Below, piece by piece: positions 11,746 through 22,548 of a stretch of 64,000 nucleotides of DNA. This stretch comes from Taudactylus pleione. Taxonomy: Eukaryota > Chordata > Amphibia > Anura > Myobatrachidae. Where the stretch lies: assembly GCA_031769625.1 (NCBI GenBank), contig JAUIMM010001592.1, forward strand, positions 688,501 to 752,500, given 5' to 3'. Each line of letters starts with the position of its first letter. Position 1 is the first letter of the stretch. The position numbers and the translations under genes are program-made. The notes beneath the pieces were generated by a model, which did not search any database, was not told where the DNA came from, and worked only from the letters and a program-made list of their open reading frames with translations.

Positions 11746-12588
11746 TGTAATACCCCAAAGTTGTAAGGGTGATAATTGTGTGGTGCACATACAGATCAGA
11801 GTTTCCTTGGTGAGAAGTCTTCTTGCAGCAACAGGTCTTCACTAAATCCACACCTGAGCAGAGAGGCAAGGATTCCCCAGACACAGAGAGGTTCAACAGA
11901 GTTCAGATGCAATCTAGCAACAATATTTATTCCACAATCTGGTGGAATAATTGGTGCTTTCTCATCTAGTGCTGAGAATCAGCTCTCCATATGAACTTGG
12001 GTAAAGTGAGGTATGATGACAACTGCCGGCTCCCTGCGGTAAGTGGAAGTGACTCTGGATGCAGCCCAATCAGTTCTTGCTTTATTAAAATAACATTTGG
12101 AAAAGACCATAAACGGCATTGATGAACAGAAGTATATACACAATACTGATTTAATCATATCCATTTTTGGGTTAATTGGGTTAATTTACCACAAGACGGC
12201 AGCTTGTGTGCCCACAAGGATATCCTTTACTATCATTTTGCATATAGTTTTTGCTTTATGCTGTTTCCTCAAACTCCTCCATTCTCTGTTCACTGATCTT
12301 TCCTTTATTTCTTACTCTCAGCGGCTGAATGTAATCCCACTGCCACGTCCTGGAGCTGTCTCTCTCCCTCTCACATTAATGTGCAGATCACCCAGCACCT
12401 CCTTGTCCAGCTCTGTCTCACCTGTAACCGACACTAACTGTCCTCTCTGTACCGGTCACTGGCTGTGCATGTGCCCTAGGTGAGCCTGGTGCATTGTGGG
12501 GCAGTAGCTCATTATGGCTCCACCGGCCTGAGCAGCGCCCGGCAAACCAATTAATTCGTACCCGCAGTGGCGGGATATCACACCCACT
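11746..12588 (-). mobile_element. 5' LTR of the minus-strand LTR retrotransposon
   Basis: An 843-bp LTR, TGTAATACCCC to GGGATATCACA on the plus strand (TG...CA). The minus-strand reading runs from the LTR into TTTGGCATCCGCGAACAGG, where a primer-binding site would start with TGG; I could not name the tRNA. The outer flank CCCAC (12589-12593) repeats the CCCAC before 6790, a 5-bp target duplication. It aligns in its outer thirds to the 6790-9200 LTR. Confidence 0.78.
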
Positions 12589-12810
12589 AAGATGGGATTT
12601 TTCAAAATTTTACCCCTAAGGAGGTGAAAAGGGGGTCAAATGTTTCCTCCCCCTGTGCAATGTCCTGACTGACTGCCCTGCACAAAACCTTGGAACTAGA
12701 AACATGAAATTTGGGGAGTATATTCGTTCCATGAATAAGCACCTACTAAGAAGAAATATTTCGAAATTCGACTCCCAAGGGGCTGAATAGGGGTAATATG
12801 TTTACTGTCG
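12589..12810. repeat. Short tandem array, ~165-170 bp unit (right part)
   Basis: Continues the unit broken at 6789: CCCACTAAGATGGGATTTTT, then GGTGAAAAGGGGGTC, then a further unit (TGTCCTGACTGACTGCCC...CTAGAAACATGAAATTTGG) to about 12805. Joined to 5918-6160 and 6763-6789, it reads as roughly three units before the insertions. Confidence 0.7.
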
Positions 12811-12905
12811 ACCAAAGTGATTGGAAGACAAAGCAACATTCCCCAAATGCAGCGGGACTGTAAGCTTATTGTCTGGGGCGAGTGGCGGTGTGGTGTGGCT
12901 GCAGG

Positions 12906-13008
12906 GCAGTCCAATATTTAAATAACGGAGTCACACCAACTGCCAGTGATGTATGGCAGCATTTGGGGTGGCAGTTGGTGTGGCTCCCCTATTTAAATAT
13001 TGGACTGC
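12906..13008. repeat. Inverted repeat, 40-bp arms
   Basis: GCAGTCCAATATTTAAATA...CACACCAACTGCCA pairs with TGGCAGTTGGTGTG...TATTTAAATATTGGACTGC, leaving a loop of about 23 bases. Likely a small foldback MITE. Confidence 0.75.
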
Positions 13009-13417
13009 ACAGCTGACCCAACACTGGAGTTTCCACTGCTAACGACTTAACACTGACTCTTTATTTTTTTAAATAATGTTTATTGACTGAAAAAGCATAA
13101 ATTATCACTTAATAAAGAATAAACATAGGTAATATAATATGGTTAATATATATGAGACCTAAGCACAGAAAATATAATATCAATACAAAACTCCTTAAGT
13201 ACTAACCAAGAATAGCAAGCCATAGAAATATAATGTTAAAAAAACACCATAAATATATTGACATTATACAGCAAATAGAATGGCAATAAATGGTCAATGA
13301 GACATTATGATAACTGGGAGCGTGTGTCTAGGGATCAAAAGATTAAAAAAAAAAAAAAAAAAGATAAAAAGGTGCACCCCCATCCAGGAGAGTAATTCAT
13401 TTGAAGTTACGGTGAAG

Positions 13418-13813
13418 TATACTTGCCTACTTTTGAAAAAGCTTTTCAGGGAGATTGTGTATGCACCACCTGTGAGCACAGCGATAAAGTGGGCGTGTAC
13501 TGATACATCTGAGAGGCGTGTCATAAACCTGACTTACATCCAAATGTAAATGTGCCCCAAAGCTGTTAGTGAGATCTAGTTGATGATGAAAACACACTGA
13601 TACTTTTCAGAAAATGCCTGTAGCCATAGGGATCATTGTGCCTTATAATAACCAATGCAGGGAAATTATACTAATGATCCCATTTGAATGTATATATCTC
13701 TGTTTTTTTATTATTTATATATAACAGCTTCATAATGGGGGTAAGGTGCAATCAGGGAGATTACTGCTATTTCAAGGAGTCTTCCTGACAATGAGGGAGA
13801 GTTGGCAAGTATC
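13418..13813. mobile_element. hAT MITE, ATACTTGCC family (diverged)
   Basis: Ends TATACTTGCCTACTTTTG and GAGAGTTGGCAAGTATC match the termini of the intact relatives at 22307, 24712 and 54179. The 8-bp flanks CGGTGAAG / CGGCGATA agree at only 5 positions, so the duplication is weak. Confidence 0.6.
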
Positions 13814-14097
13814 CGGCGATAAAGTTTGTACATAAGGTAGATAGACGGAGAGAAATTATTTTCGGCTAAGACTTCCTTATTAATGGACGCTGCCGGCAAT
13901 TTTTGTTAAGAGTAATCTGTTACCTTTAGGTATGGTTCTGGGGAGAATATGCTCCAAAATATCCAGGTAGGCGACATGAGGACAGTAATATGTAAGGTGT
14001 CCTTAATATATCGATGTACCCTATCCCAAAATTCAGCGACCCTAGGGCAGGACCAGAGGCAGTGATAATGTCAGCGTCTGGTGAACCGTATCTGAAG

Positions 14098-14283
14098 TAG
14101 AGATGAGCGGGTTTGGATTTTCCCGCCAAATTCAGATTTTTTTTCCTGCCAAAAATTGTGTCTCAGAATGAGGCAAAAGTCCAGGAATGATGACGTTCGT
14201 CCATGAAAGGTGACGTTTTGCCTCTTTCTGAGACCCGATTTTTGGCGGGAAAATACAAATTAATCTGAACCGACTCATCTCTA
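14098..14283. mobile_element. hAT foldback MITE, TAGAGATGAGCGGG family
   Basis: 186 bp; ends TAGAGATGAGCGGG and CGACTCATCTCTA, with inner arms TTTTCCCGCCAAA and TTTGGCGGGAAAA. The 8-bp duplication ATCTGAAG is perfect (14090-14097 and 14284-14291). It interrupts the L1 fragment. Confidence 0.9.
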
Positions 14284-14376
14284 ATCTGAAGCAGTTGGAG
14301 TTATCAGACTGACCTATCAAAAAAATGTATTTTGGGAGTGTAGTAGCCTCTGTGCAATATTTTATCATTCATTTCT

Positions 14377-15373
14377 GTGCAAGAAGCTGCTCTTCCGTGC
14401 CCCCGTGGAATTCTACTTACTTTCATATGCAAATGCGGGAATCTGACAAAGTGTGTGCAGAAAACCCGCGCGACTGAAAGTGGAAGCCTGTCCCGTCCAC
14501 CGCGTTTCCGCCTGCAGACACCACTACCATTCTTATCTGGACTTTCACAAGCCCTGTGCTAGGTGCAAAATATATATTAGGAACAGACATCCTATCTCCG
14601 CTACGATCATGCATGGAAGTTGGATTTACCCGCCCACGACACTACCACAAAATGGGAGGGGTTCCTTGCGAATGCATGGTCGGTGCCCAGAAACACCCAT
14701 TTCCCAGAAAGTGTGGTCCGCCAACAAACAGATCAATCTGTTCACTGTGGCAAAATCCGTCAGTTAGTGTAAGTCTGATCCAGCGCATTGTGCTGAAATC
14801 CGTGAGTTCCGCGTCCTCTTTCTCATGTGCATCGGACGCAGAATCAGGCCCCCGTGTCTCATTCACCGCCAGTCTGCCGAAAGCTGCAGACTTCCTGACG
14901 TTACAGAGCAGCACGGTGCTCCTTGCCTGTACATGTGCTGTTTACTCTCTTATTATAACTCATTAATATTCATAGAAGTTGGCTGACTTCATGCTGTAAT
15001 GTAGTAAGGCGACTGTGCAGCTGTAACACACAGCAATCGTTTAGTAAGTATTAAAAGAGATGGTGCAATATAATAAGGAACAGAGCACATGACTTTTTGG
15101 ATACTACGTGACATTTAATATTTAACAATAGCACAATATAGAAATTAAAGTTTACAAATTGTATCAATAAAAAATGAGCACAGTGATAGCGGGCAAAAAA
15201 AAAAAAAGTGTAACCCGTTTCCAGACATCCCCGCCGCCAGGTGTTTACTGAACGAAAATGCTCCCTCCCAGCCTCCCACTGCTCCACATCCACCTCCGCA
15301 CCGGACCGTCCAGGGGTGGGTGGGCAGTGTGGGATTGGGTAGACTAGGCATGCCCACGGGCCAATAGGAGTAG
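14377..15373. other. Intergenic DNA with one orphan MITE-like end
   Basis: No gene recognised. AGAATCAGGCCCCC at about 14841-14854 resembles the right end of the GGGCCTGATTC family, but no partner end is visible. An A-run lies at 15196-15207. Confidence 0.4.
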
Positions 15374-16563
15374 TGTCACGACCCTGTCTAGTTGTCACCT
15401 TTTTGCCTTGAGACTTACCCCTGTCAGCTGTCCCATGGATCTGTGTTTGTAGTTCTCCTGGGGGATCTGCTCTGACTTCTCTATGCATTCCTGTCACAGT
15501 GATTATTGCACCTGGTCTCTCCTGTCTGTGAGTATTGCTAGCCCTGACTGGAGTTGCAGGTGTGGTTCTGATTCTCAGTGCTGCAGAGATGAATACTCCA
15601 TCTGCATGTTGTGACTTCCACCACTCAGAATGCTACTACCAGACCACCTGTCCGTATCCACCAATTGCTGCCAGACCCAGGGTATATATATCCTCTCCTG
15701 ATAGCATTCTGGGCCTGAACATCTCGTCTTCCCATGGTGTATGGTTCATGCTGTTTATGCATTCAAGTGTATCCCTGAAACCTGCTACAGCAACCCCTGG
15801 TGCAATCCAGAAAACCTGTTACAGCTGTACCTGGCAATCCAGTAAATCTGCTGGCAGCAACCCCCGGTGCTTCCAGAAAACCTGCTACAGCTAAACCTGG
15901 CAATCCAGTAAATCAGCTGACAGCAACCCCTGGTGCATCCCGAAAACCTGCTACAGTAATACCTGGCATCCAGTCGTCCTGTTACAGCAATACCTGGCCT
16001 GTGCTCTGCTGCTAGTCCTACTCCTGGTTGGTCCCTGGCACTCTGTAAACCTGCATCGTGTCACCCTGCCTTGCTTCCTGCTGTGGATCAACTCCTGCCC
16101 CTTTTACCTACCTACTCCCTCCCTGAACCTAAAATTCCCAAACCTACCCATTCCTTCCTGAAACCTGTTATTCCCTATTATCCAATCCAGCCTGCACCTG
16201 AGTTCCAGCCTTTGTCATAGAAATTCCAGATTACCCTGTTTAGCCTGCATCTCAGCATTACCTGACTTCCCTTCAGCTATTGTCACATTCCAGTCCAGAG
16301 TCAAGTTCCTAGCTCATCAGTTCAGTCCACGTTGTTCCAGTCCAGAGTCAAGTTCTTAGTTCATCAGTTCAATTCAACAAGTCTTCCTGCCGGTCCCAGT
16401 CCGGTCTCTCCAGTTCCTGTCATTTATCATCAAAGGCAGTTTTCACTGCTACACAAGACTTGTAAATAGAGCTATCTACATTATCTGTGATTCCAGTCAT
16501 GCCGGCGTCCGTTGAAACCCGATCACCACCTGAGACAGGTAACTCGCAGACACCAATTGTGAC
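15374..16563. repeat. LTR-like repeat with internal minisatellite
   Basis: Begins TGTCACGACCCTG, the same opening as the solo LTR at 19738, and may end GTGACA near 16563. Within 15780-16000 are about three to four units of roughly 66 bp (CCTGCTACAGC...CCTGGCAATCCAGTAAATC...CAACCCCTGGTGC). A second duplication, CCAGTCCAGAGTCAAGTTC, occurs at about 16290 and 16338. The LTR call is weak because no convincing target duplication is seen. Confidence 0.35.
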
Positions 16564-16729
16564 AAGTTAGATGGGGTGGGGATGAGGAGTAGCCGCTGAA
16601 TCCAGCATCATTGGATGGATGGGGTGCCCAGACCCCAGATGCCCTGGGTAGAGGGGGAGGCTGGCACCAGACTGGGCATGTCACCCTCTCCCTGTGTGCC
16701 TGCCACCTCACCCTTCTGCTGTCTCCTTA

Positions 16730-17033
16730 AGATGCCCATCCACTAGAAGATTAAATTGAACGATAACAATATCGTTATCGTTCAATCTTTTGCAAAAATG
16801 TCTAAAACGACCGGCGATGCGCGCTCCGCTGGTCGTTTAAACATCTATCATCTGGCAAACATGCTGAACAACTTGACAATAACGTCAGGTTCAGCATGTT
16901 TGCAGATGATTGATGTGTCTACACTGAATGATGTCTCGTTCAGTTTAGGCACAGTACAGACTGACATACGACTGCATGATTACAATGTCGTAATCGTGCA
17001 GTCGTTTTGAGGTCTGCTTGTGGATGGGCAGCA
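16730..17033. mobile_element. MITE of the ATCCACTA/ATCGTTATCG family
   Basis: Ends AGATGCCCATCCAC and GTGGATGGGCAGCA, flanked by TTA at 16727-16729 and 17034-17036. Inside are palindromes: AACGATAACAATATCGTTATCGTT at 16758-16781, and paired CAGGTTCAGCATGTTTGCA/CATGCTGAACAACTTG arms. It interrupts a sequence in which TGTGTGCCTGCCACCTCACC occurs on both sides. Confidence 0.75.
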
Positions 17034-17325
17034 TTACCTTTACCCTGTGTGCCTGCCACCTCACCCCAGTCATACCGCCTTACCCTCTCTCTGTGTGCCT
17101 GTTACCTAACTCCTGTGCTGCTGCCTTACCCTCATCATTTCTGCTTGGCCCCTCATCCTGTGTGCTGCCCCTTACCCCTGTGCTGCCCCTTACCCTGTGC
17201 AGGGACTCGTTAGCTGCTAGTTTATTGCATAAGCTCAGGTAACCTGCTGCTGCCTTAGTCTGGAATGGCAGTATATGACCTTACACCTGTATGATTGCCT
17301 GAATGCCTCCCTGAAATTGGCACTG

Positions 17326-18320
17326 CTGGAGACAGTTGGTAAGTAGCAGGACCCGTTTCTCACTTACTATATACCAGAGTCTCATAAGCCGCTGGAGACA
17401 GTTGGTAAGTAGCAGGACCCGTCTCTCACTTACTATATACCAGAGTCTCATAAGACGCTGGAGACAGTTGGTAAGTAGCAGGACCCGTCTCTCGCTTACT
17501 ATATACCAGAGTCTCATAAGCTGCTGGAGACAGCTGGTAAGTAGCTGGACCCGTCTCTCGCTTACTATATACCAGAGTCTCATAAGCTGCTGGAGACAGC
17601 TGGTAAGTAGCAGGACCCGTCTCTCGCTTACTATATACCAGAGTCTCATAAGCTGCTGGAGACAGCTGGTAAGTAGCAGGACCCGTCTCTCGCTTACTAT
17701 ATACCAGAGTCTCATAAGCTGCTGGAGACAGTTGGTAAGTAGCAGGACCCGTCTCTCGCTTACTATATACCAGAGTCTCATAAGCCGCTGGAGACAGTTG
17801 GTAAGTAGCAGGTCCTGTCTCTCACTTACTATATACCAGAGTCTCATAAGCTGCTCTCTCACTTACTATATACCAGAGTCTCATAAGCTGCTGGAGACAG
17901 CTGGTAAGTAGCAGGACCCGTCTCTCGCTTACTATATACCAGAGTCTCATAAGCCGCTGGAGACAGTTGGTAAGTAGCAGGTCCCGTCTCTCACTTACTA
18001 TATACCAGAGTCTCATAAGCTGCTCTCTCACTTACTATATACCAGAGTCTCATAAGTCGCTGGAGACAGTTGGTAAGTAGCAGGACCCGTCTCTCACTTA
18101 CTGTATACCAGAGTCTCATAAGTCGCTGGAGACAGTTGGTAAGTAGCAGGACCAGTCGCTCGCTTACTATATACCAGAGTCTCATAAGCCGCTGGAGACA
18201 GTTGGTAAGTAGCAGGACCCGTCTCTCGCTTACTATATACCAGAGTCTCATAAGCCGCTGGAGACAGTTGGTAAGTAGCAGGACCCGTCTCTCACTCACT
18301 ATATACCAGAGTCTCATAAG
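17326..18320. repeat. 66-bp VNTR, about 14 full units plus two half units
   Basis: Unit CTGGAGACAGTTGGTAAGTA followed by GCAGGACCCGTCTCTCGCTT and ACTATATACCAGAGTCTCATAAGCCG. Two truncated units (from about 17852 and 18022) keep only the CTCTCACTTACTATATACC half. Because 66 is a multiple of 3, long frames stay open on both strands (about 190 codons each). These are not genes. Every full unit carries GGTAAGTA, a match to the vertebrate 5' splice-site consensus on the plus strand. Confidence 0.95.
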
Positions 18321-18672
18321 CTGTAAATAACAAAATGCTTCTGTTTGTCATTTTTAACTTCTGTGACAAGAATTCTGTCTCCTTGTTGTAATCAGAGCTC
18401 CAGTAGGTTGTGATATGGAGCATAGGGATTTCATCTTGTAAATGCTAAGTTGCATTATAAACTTCCAGTGAGTACGACATGTTTTCTGCATTACTATAGG
18501 GTGAATTCAAATAGCAGCAGTAATTTACCATGTGCTAATTGATGCCCCGAAGGCAACCAGCAGGCTGCATTTATGGGGGGATTTTATTCGGGCTTGTTCA
18601 GACCCAGAAGAAATCCCCGATAACGAGGCAGTTGATGGGGGGGAAAACACCATTGAAGTTATCAGAGACTCT

Positions 18673-19360
18673 GGGGCCCATTTATCAAAATATATTTGAG
18701 GTATAATCCCCAAAAACACCCGTTTGGCGGATTTACCTCAAATATTAGGTATCCCCCGTATGTATTAAGGAGGGAACGCAGCAGGTATCTCTGATACCCG
18801 CTGTGATCCCTCCGTTACCGCTGGCAGCCGTCTCCCCCATAGGTTTCTATGGAGGATGTGATGCTGCCAAATGTACCCATATCCGGAATGTGATGTATTC
18901 CAGATGTTGGCCCCCGCAGCTAACGCCATCTGAAGATGGCGTTAGCCACTGTAGCCTGTGGGCTACACCGCGCATAATTAGCCAGCAGAGGGATCCGCTG
19001 GAGCACTCCTCGGCAATGGCGGCTGTGCATGCGCACCACCCTCTGCACTGGCCGGCAGCTCTCCGGAGACATCGCAGGGACGTGTTCCTTTCGGAGCCCT
19101 CCCCGGCTATGGCGGCTGTGCATCCGCACCACCCCCTGCATTGGCCAGCAGCTCTCTGGAGACATCGCAGAGACGTGTTCCTTTCAGAGCCCGTATCCCT
19201 GCATGACCCGAATGATACATCCGGCCGGTGTTATCGCATTTTGCAGTGCGATCGTGGGCGTTACTGGCATGCCCTGATCGCGTTGCAAAAGCGATCATTG
19301 ATAATTGGGGGCCTCTATGTGTTAACGCTCATTAACACATTCATTTATCGGTAGGTTAAC
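18673..19360. repeat. Probable MITE with an internal 93-bp duplication
   Basis: The left end GGGCCCATTTATCAAAATATA resembles common amphibian MITE termini; the right end near TTCATTTATCGGTAGG is uncertain. A 93-bp unit (19018-19110, GGCGGCTGTGCATGCGCACC...TTCGGAGCCCTCC) is repeated at 19111-19195 with about 10% change. A plus-strand frame of 183 codons spans it, but its repetitive content and lack of family argue against a gene. Confidence 0.4.
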
Positions 19361-19445
19361 AATGGGTTCAGGTGAAAAAGTAGATGTAACTGAATAGCCT
19401 CAGGCTAAATTATGGGGCTTTACTATTGAAAACTCCTGTCTCCCT

Positions 19446-19737
19446 TTATATATATCTCTCGTCTCGTACCTTGTCATAGAGGTCTGAGATAAGTGGAAGG
19501 GGATACTTGTTCTTTATTGTGATATCATTAAGCCCCCTATAATCAATGCAGGGCCGAAGTCGTCCATCCTTTTCCACAAAGAGAAAGCCTGCACCTGCTG
19601 GAGAGATAGATGGTCTAATGAATCCCTTTTTTAGGATCTCTCTAATGTAGTTGGACATGGCCGCAGTTTTCGGGCATGGAAAGAGGATAGATTCGGCCAC
19701 GGGGAGTAATTTTCCCAGGAATTAAGTCGATACCACA
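19446..19737 (-). pseudogene. Ty3/gypsy reverse transcriptase, N-terminal fragment
   Basis: Minus-strand frames encode the start of a Ty3/gypsy RT. One has [18 protein letters not shown] (about 19722-19670). After a frameshift the next has [32 protein letters not shown] and [13 protein letters not shown]. The fragment stops before the catalytic YxDD block, so the element is truncated at the 3' side. The pol reading continues from the protease at 20573-20880, interrupted by the solo LTR. Confidence 0.85.
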
Positions 19738-20542
19738 TGTCACGACCCAGGTTTCGCGGCATGGAGGTTTGCGCTCCTTACTGGTGAGGGCGCGGTTCTT
19801 CTGGCAGGGGAGCTGGAGATTGGCATTGCGTGTACGCAGAGATCTGCCAGCATTGGGCCGTCCTGACAGGGGTAAGACTAGTGGCGTCTCCGTGTCACGG
19901 CTGTCTGGGCGCCACAATATTGTCTTTGGCCATGTGACATAGCAGGCCAAACGTCTGTGGGTCACCTGCTCTCTCTGGCCTATCACGTTCTGTTGCTGGG
20001 TACTTAAGGGTGTTTGGAGCGCCCTGTAGTTGCCAGTGCAATGTGTTTCACAGTGGTAGCTGTGAGAGAGTTCCTGCCCTCCTGAGACATGTGCTCCGGT
20101 CTGCCTTCGGCTCCCTGCAGACTGCACCACTCTGTCTTGCCTTGCATTCTGCTGGAGATCACCCTGCACCTTGCACCAGACCCACTCCTGCCTGAACCTG
20201 TCTCCTCAGTTAACCCATTCCTGTACAGCCAACATCACAGCATTTCCAGATATCCCTCTCAAGCCATTACTCTGCATACCCGGATTTCCATTTCACCTTT
20301 ACAGTCTATCTGGATTCACCTTATTCATCTCAGTCACCATGTTGGACATAAATTTATTCCCACTCACTACAGTTTCCTACTGCTACAGTTATTAGTTTGT
20401 TATAACTTATTACTGGACTTTAGTTAGCTTATCGTTCATTTCTACCAACATCCATATTAAACAACTTACTTTTCAGTTTAAATCTGTTTAGGTGTTTACT
20501 CCTGTTCCCACCCCGGGTCCACAACAAACACAGACTCTAACA
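19738..20542. mobile_element. Solo LTR inserted in gypsy pol
   Basis: 805 bp, starting TGTCACGACC and ending CTCTAACA on the plus strand, flanked by the 5-bp duplication CCACA (19733-19737 and 20543-20547). Removing it and one CCACA brings the gypsy frame from the protease/RT linker directly to the RT start. No internal region or second LTR remains, consistent with LTR-LTR recombination. Confidence 0.85.
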
Positions 20543-20572
20543 CCACAGTCCCATTTGCGGTGGATAGGCACC

Positions 20573-20880
20573 TTACCTGCTGTCTTCTCGCAAAAAAAGT
20601 CTGCTAAATCTCAGTATGGCTCCAGGAATAGAAATAAAAGTGGGGTCCGTGGGAGGAGATAGGTTCTTATGTTCAGGAGCGATGGCTGGAACTGTTCGAA
20701 CAGGAATAACTTTAGATAAGCAGTTTACCTGACAGTGAGAACCCCAAGTCAAAATATGCATAGAGGACCAATCCAGAGTGGGGTTATGGATCTTCAACCA
20801 AAGCAAACCCAGAACCAGGTCATGAGCACTATTATGTGGGACAAGATGCTCCATTCACATTTTAAATCTGCCCCACCTGC
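20573..20880 (-). pseudogene. Ty3/gypsy protease-linker fragment
   Basis: The minus-strand frame contains HDLVLGLLWLKIHNPTLDW, the conserved end of a gypsy aspartic protease (LGxxWLxxHNPxxDW). It runs into the linker preceding RT. The catalytic DSG region is not visible upstream; the copy is 5'-truncated or too diverged there. Confidence 0.75.
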
Positions 20881-20904
20881 AGTGCAGCATGGTTTCACAA
20901 AGGT

Positions 20905-21532
20905 GATCAGTTGAGAGAATCAGGCCCTGAGTCCCACTTCTGATGGTATAGACTCTGGTTAGTGATAGGAGCAGCTCTTGGAGACCAGACACTAAATTGT
21001 GCACTGGATCCCACTGCTGGTGATGCAGACGCTAGTGAGCGCTGGGAGACAGCCCTGATGGAGCAAACGCTCGGTTGAGTACTGAATACCTCTACGGGAG
21101 ATACTGACGCTGGAAAACAGAATAGGTTTCGAATACACACTGGAAACAGTAATGAGCCGCCTAGGACGCAGCAACAGCTAGTAGACACTAGTGAAGCGCA
21201 GTTGCACAGGTAAATCCTTATCCCACGAGACTTCTGAAATACCCTAAGGTAACTGTTCATTGGACAATGACCTCAGCTGACCAACCACTGGACACTTATT
21301 GGAGGAAACTGATCAGGTGATACTGACCAACATGGCACCGCCCATGTCTGCACCACGGAGAACAGGACGCACTCATGGAGGTCTAGCAGTCCCCGAGAGA
21401 ATATCTGAACCACTTCCTGAACTCCGTCTGGCATCTGGACGCCTCGGAGCTCGAAGACGCCGGTACAGAGGTAAGCAGTGGCCGATCCCAGGCCACATCC
21501 TGACAATACCATTGGTGTTGTTCTATTATTAA
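20905..21532 (-). other. Unresolved region, possibly gypsy 5' side
   Basis: Minus-strand frames of about 100 codons (20907-21260 and 21273-21569) show no family I recognise. The first has three loosely repeated stretches of about 90 bases. TGTCAGGATG on the minus strand at about 21512 could begin an LTR, but the matching end was not found. Confidence 0.3.
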
Positions 21533-22223
21533 CGGGATCTGTTTGGAAGTGCGGCCAAGTTGGTAACATTATACTGTCATAAATGTAATTCCCTATTCTA
21601 ATACAGAGGAAGTGTAATTTTATTCTGTTTCTGTAATATAAATATAATAAATAAGTGATGTAATTGGAGTCAGGTATATAAGGGTGTATAAGGCACTACA
21701 TGCTATTCACTATTTGATCCACATAGAGATCACAAGGGTGGAGGATTCACTTCTGTTCTTATGTAAGTAATTGCTAATAGTAACTTTATAATATTGTTGT
21801 TTTGATAAATCCTTAAGGGTGACAAATTATAAACTAGTATATAAATAATTTCAACTTTGATAGGAATACTGGAAAGTTCTTATACATCAATTGAGTGTGG
21901 GTTAGCAACAACAACAACAAAAAATTGTAAGTATAATTATATGACTAATAGGTATACTTATTGATATATATATATATATATATAGGATCCACTGATACTT
22001 AACATCTAACCATTTATAAATTAGGTTTCATCAATATCCAACTAATTATTACACCAGTTGGCAAGTGGTGTCCAAACTAGGAGTCCAGTGACAAGGCCAC
22101 TAACCTCTGAGATAACAACATTAATTTGTGAGTTAAATCTTAAAGTAAGGAAATTCTTGTACTTATATATGTAGGTATCAATGTGGATAAAAGATTTATT
22201 AATACCTGATTATTTAAAAACTA
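21533..22223. other. AT-rich DNA with a (TA)n microsatellite
   Basis: No gene seen. A (TA)n run occupies about 21963-21984 and an (AAC)n stretch about 21907-21920. The rest looks like ordinary AT-rich intergenic sequence. Confidence 0.6.
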
Positions 22224-22224
22224 G

Positions 22225-22548
22225 GGCCCTCATTCAGAGGCGGTCGCAAGAAGCGATGATGATGTCAGTACGACCGCCCACAAAACGGTAGGAACGCAGA
22301 ATAAACCACGCTTGCCTACTTGTCTCCCGAAAATCGAATGGTACTCCCTGCCGCCTGTAGGAGCGGGCAAGTCTCACGACTTTGAAATGCATTAATGTGG
22401 CGCCACCCCCTACGTCACAATGCCGGTACCTGCTGCATTGTTTAGCAGGGCGGGGAAACCCACTTCTGCAGCACCCCACGCCTACAGTACTGACCTGGCA
22501 GCCCCCTACCAGAAGGGCAGCCCAAAGGTCGGCAAGTATGGCATAAAC
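22225..22548. mobile_element. One-ended Harbinger-like MITE with a nested hAT
   Basis: GGGCCCTCATTCAGAGGCGG at 22225 is a left terminus of the GGGCCTGATTCAGA family; no right terminus was found. A hAT MITE occupies 22307-22540: ends CACGCTTGCCTACTTG and GGTCGGCAAGTATG, 8-bp flanks GAATAAAC / GCATAAAC (7 of 8 identical). Confidence 0.65.

Larger units (their letters stand above)
13040..14376 (-). pseudogene. L1-type LINE 3' end, with two hAT insertions
   Basis: Minus-strand frames give FLIGQSDNSNCFR, then (across the hAT at 14098-14283) HCLWSCPRVAEFWDRV. The HxFWSCPxVxxFW signature lies just after the RT domain in L1 ORF2. A further stretch INKEVLAENN lies nearer the 3' end. The 13040-13417 region is AT-rich with an A-run at 13346-13363 and probably corresponds to 3' UTR. 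Frames are interrupted by stops; the copy is dead. Confidence 0.6.

Noticed and set aside
17281..18317. Long open frames (about 190 codons) on both strands across 17.3-18.3 kb
   Set aside because: They are translations of a 66-bp VNTR; the length being a multiple of three keeps all frames periodic. No protein family is seen.
18803..19354. 183-codon plus frame as a gene
   Set aside because: Half of it is a 93-bp direct duplication, it has no recognisable domain, and MITE-like termini flank it.
22225..22548. Complete Harbinger MITE at 22.2 kb
   Set aside because: Only a left terminus is present; the right-hand signal at 22540 belongs to a nested hAT with its own 8-bp duplication.
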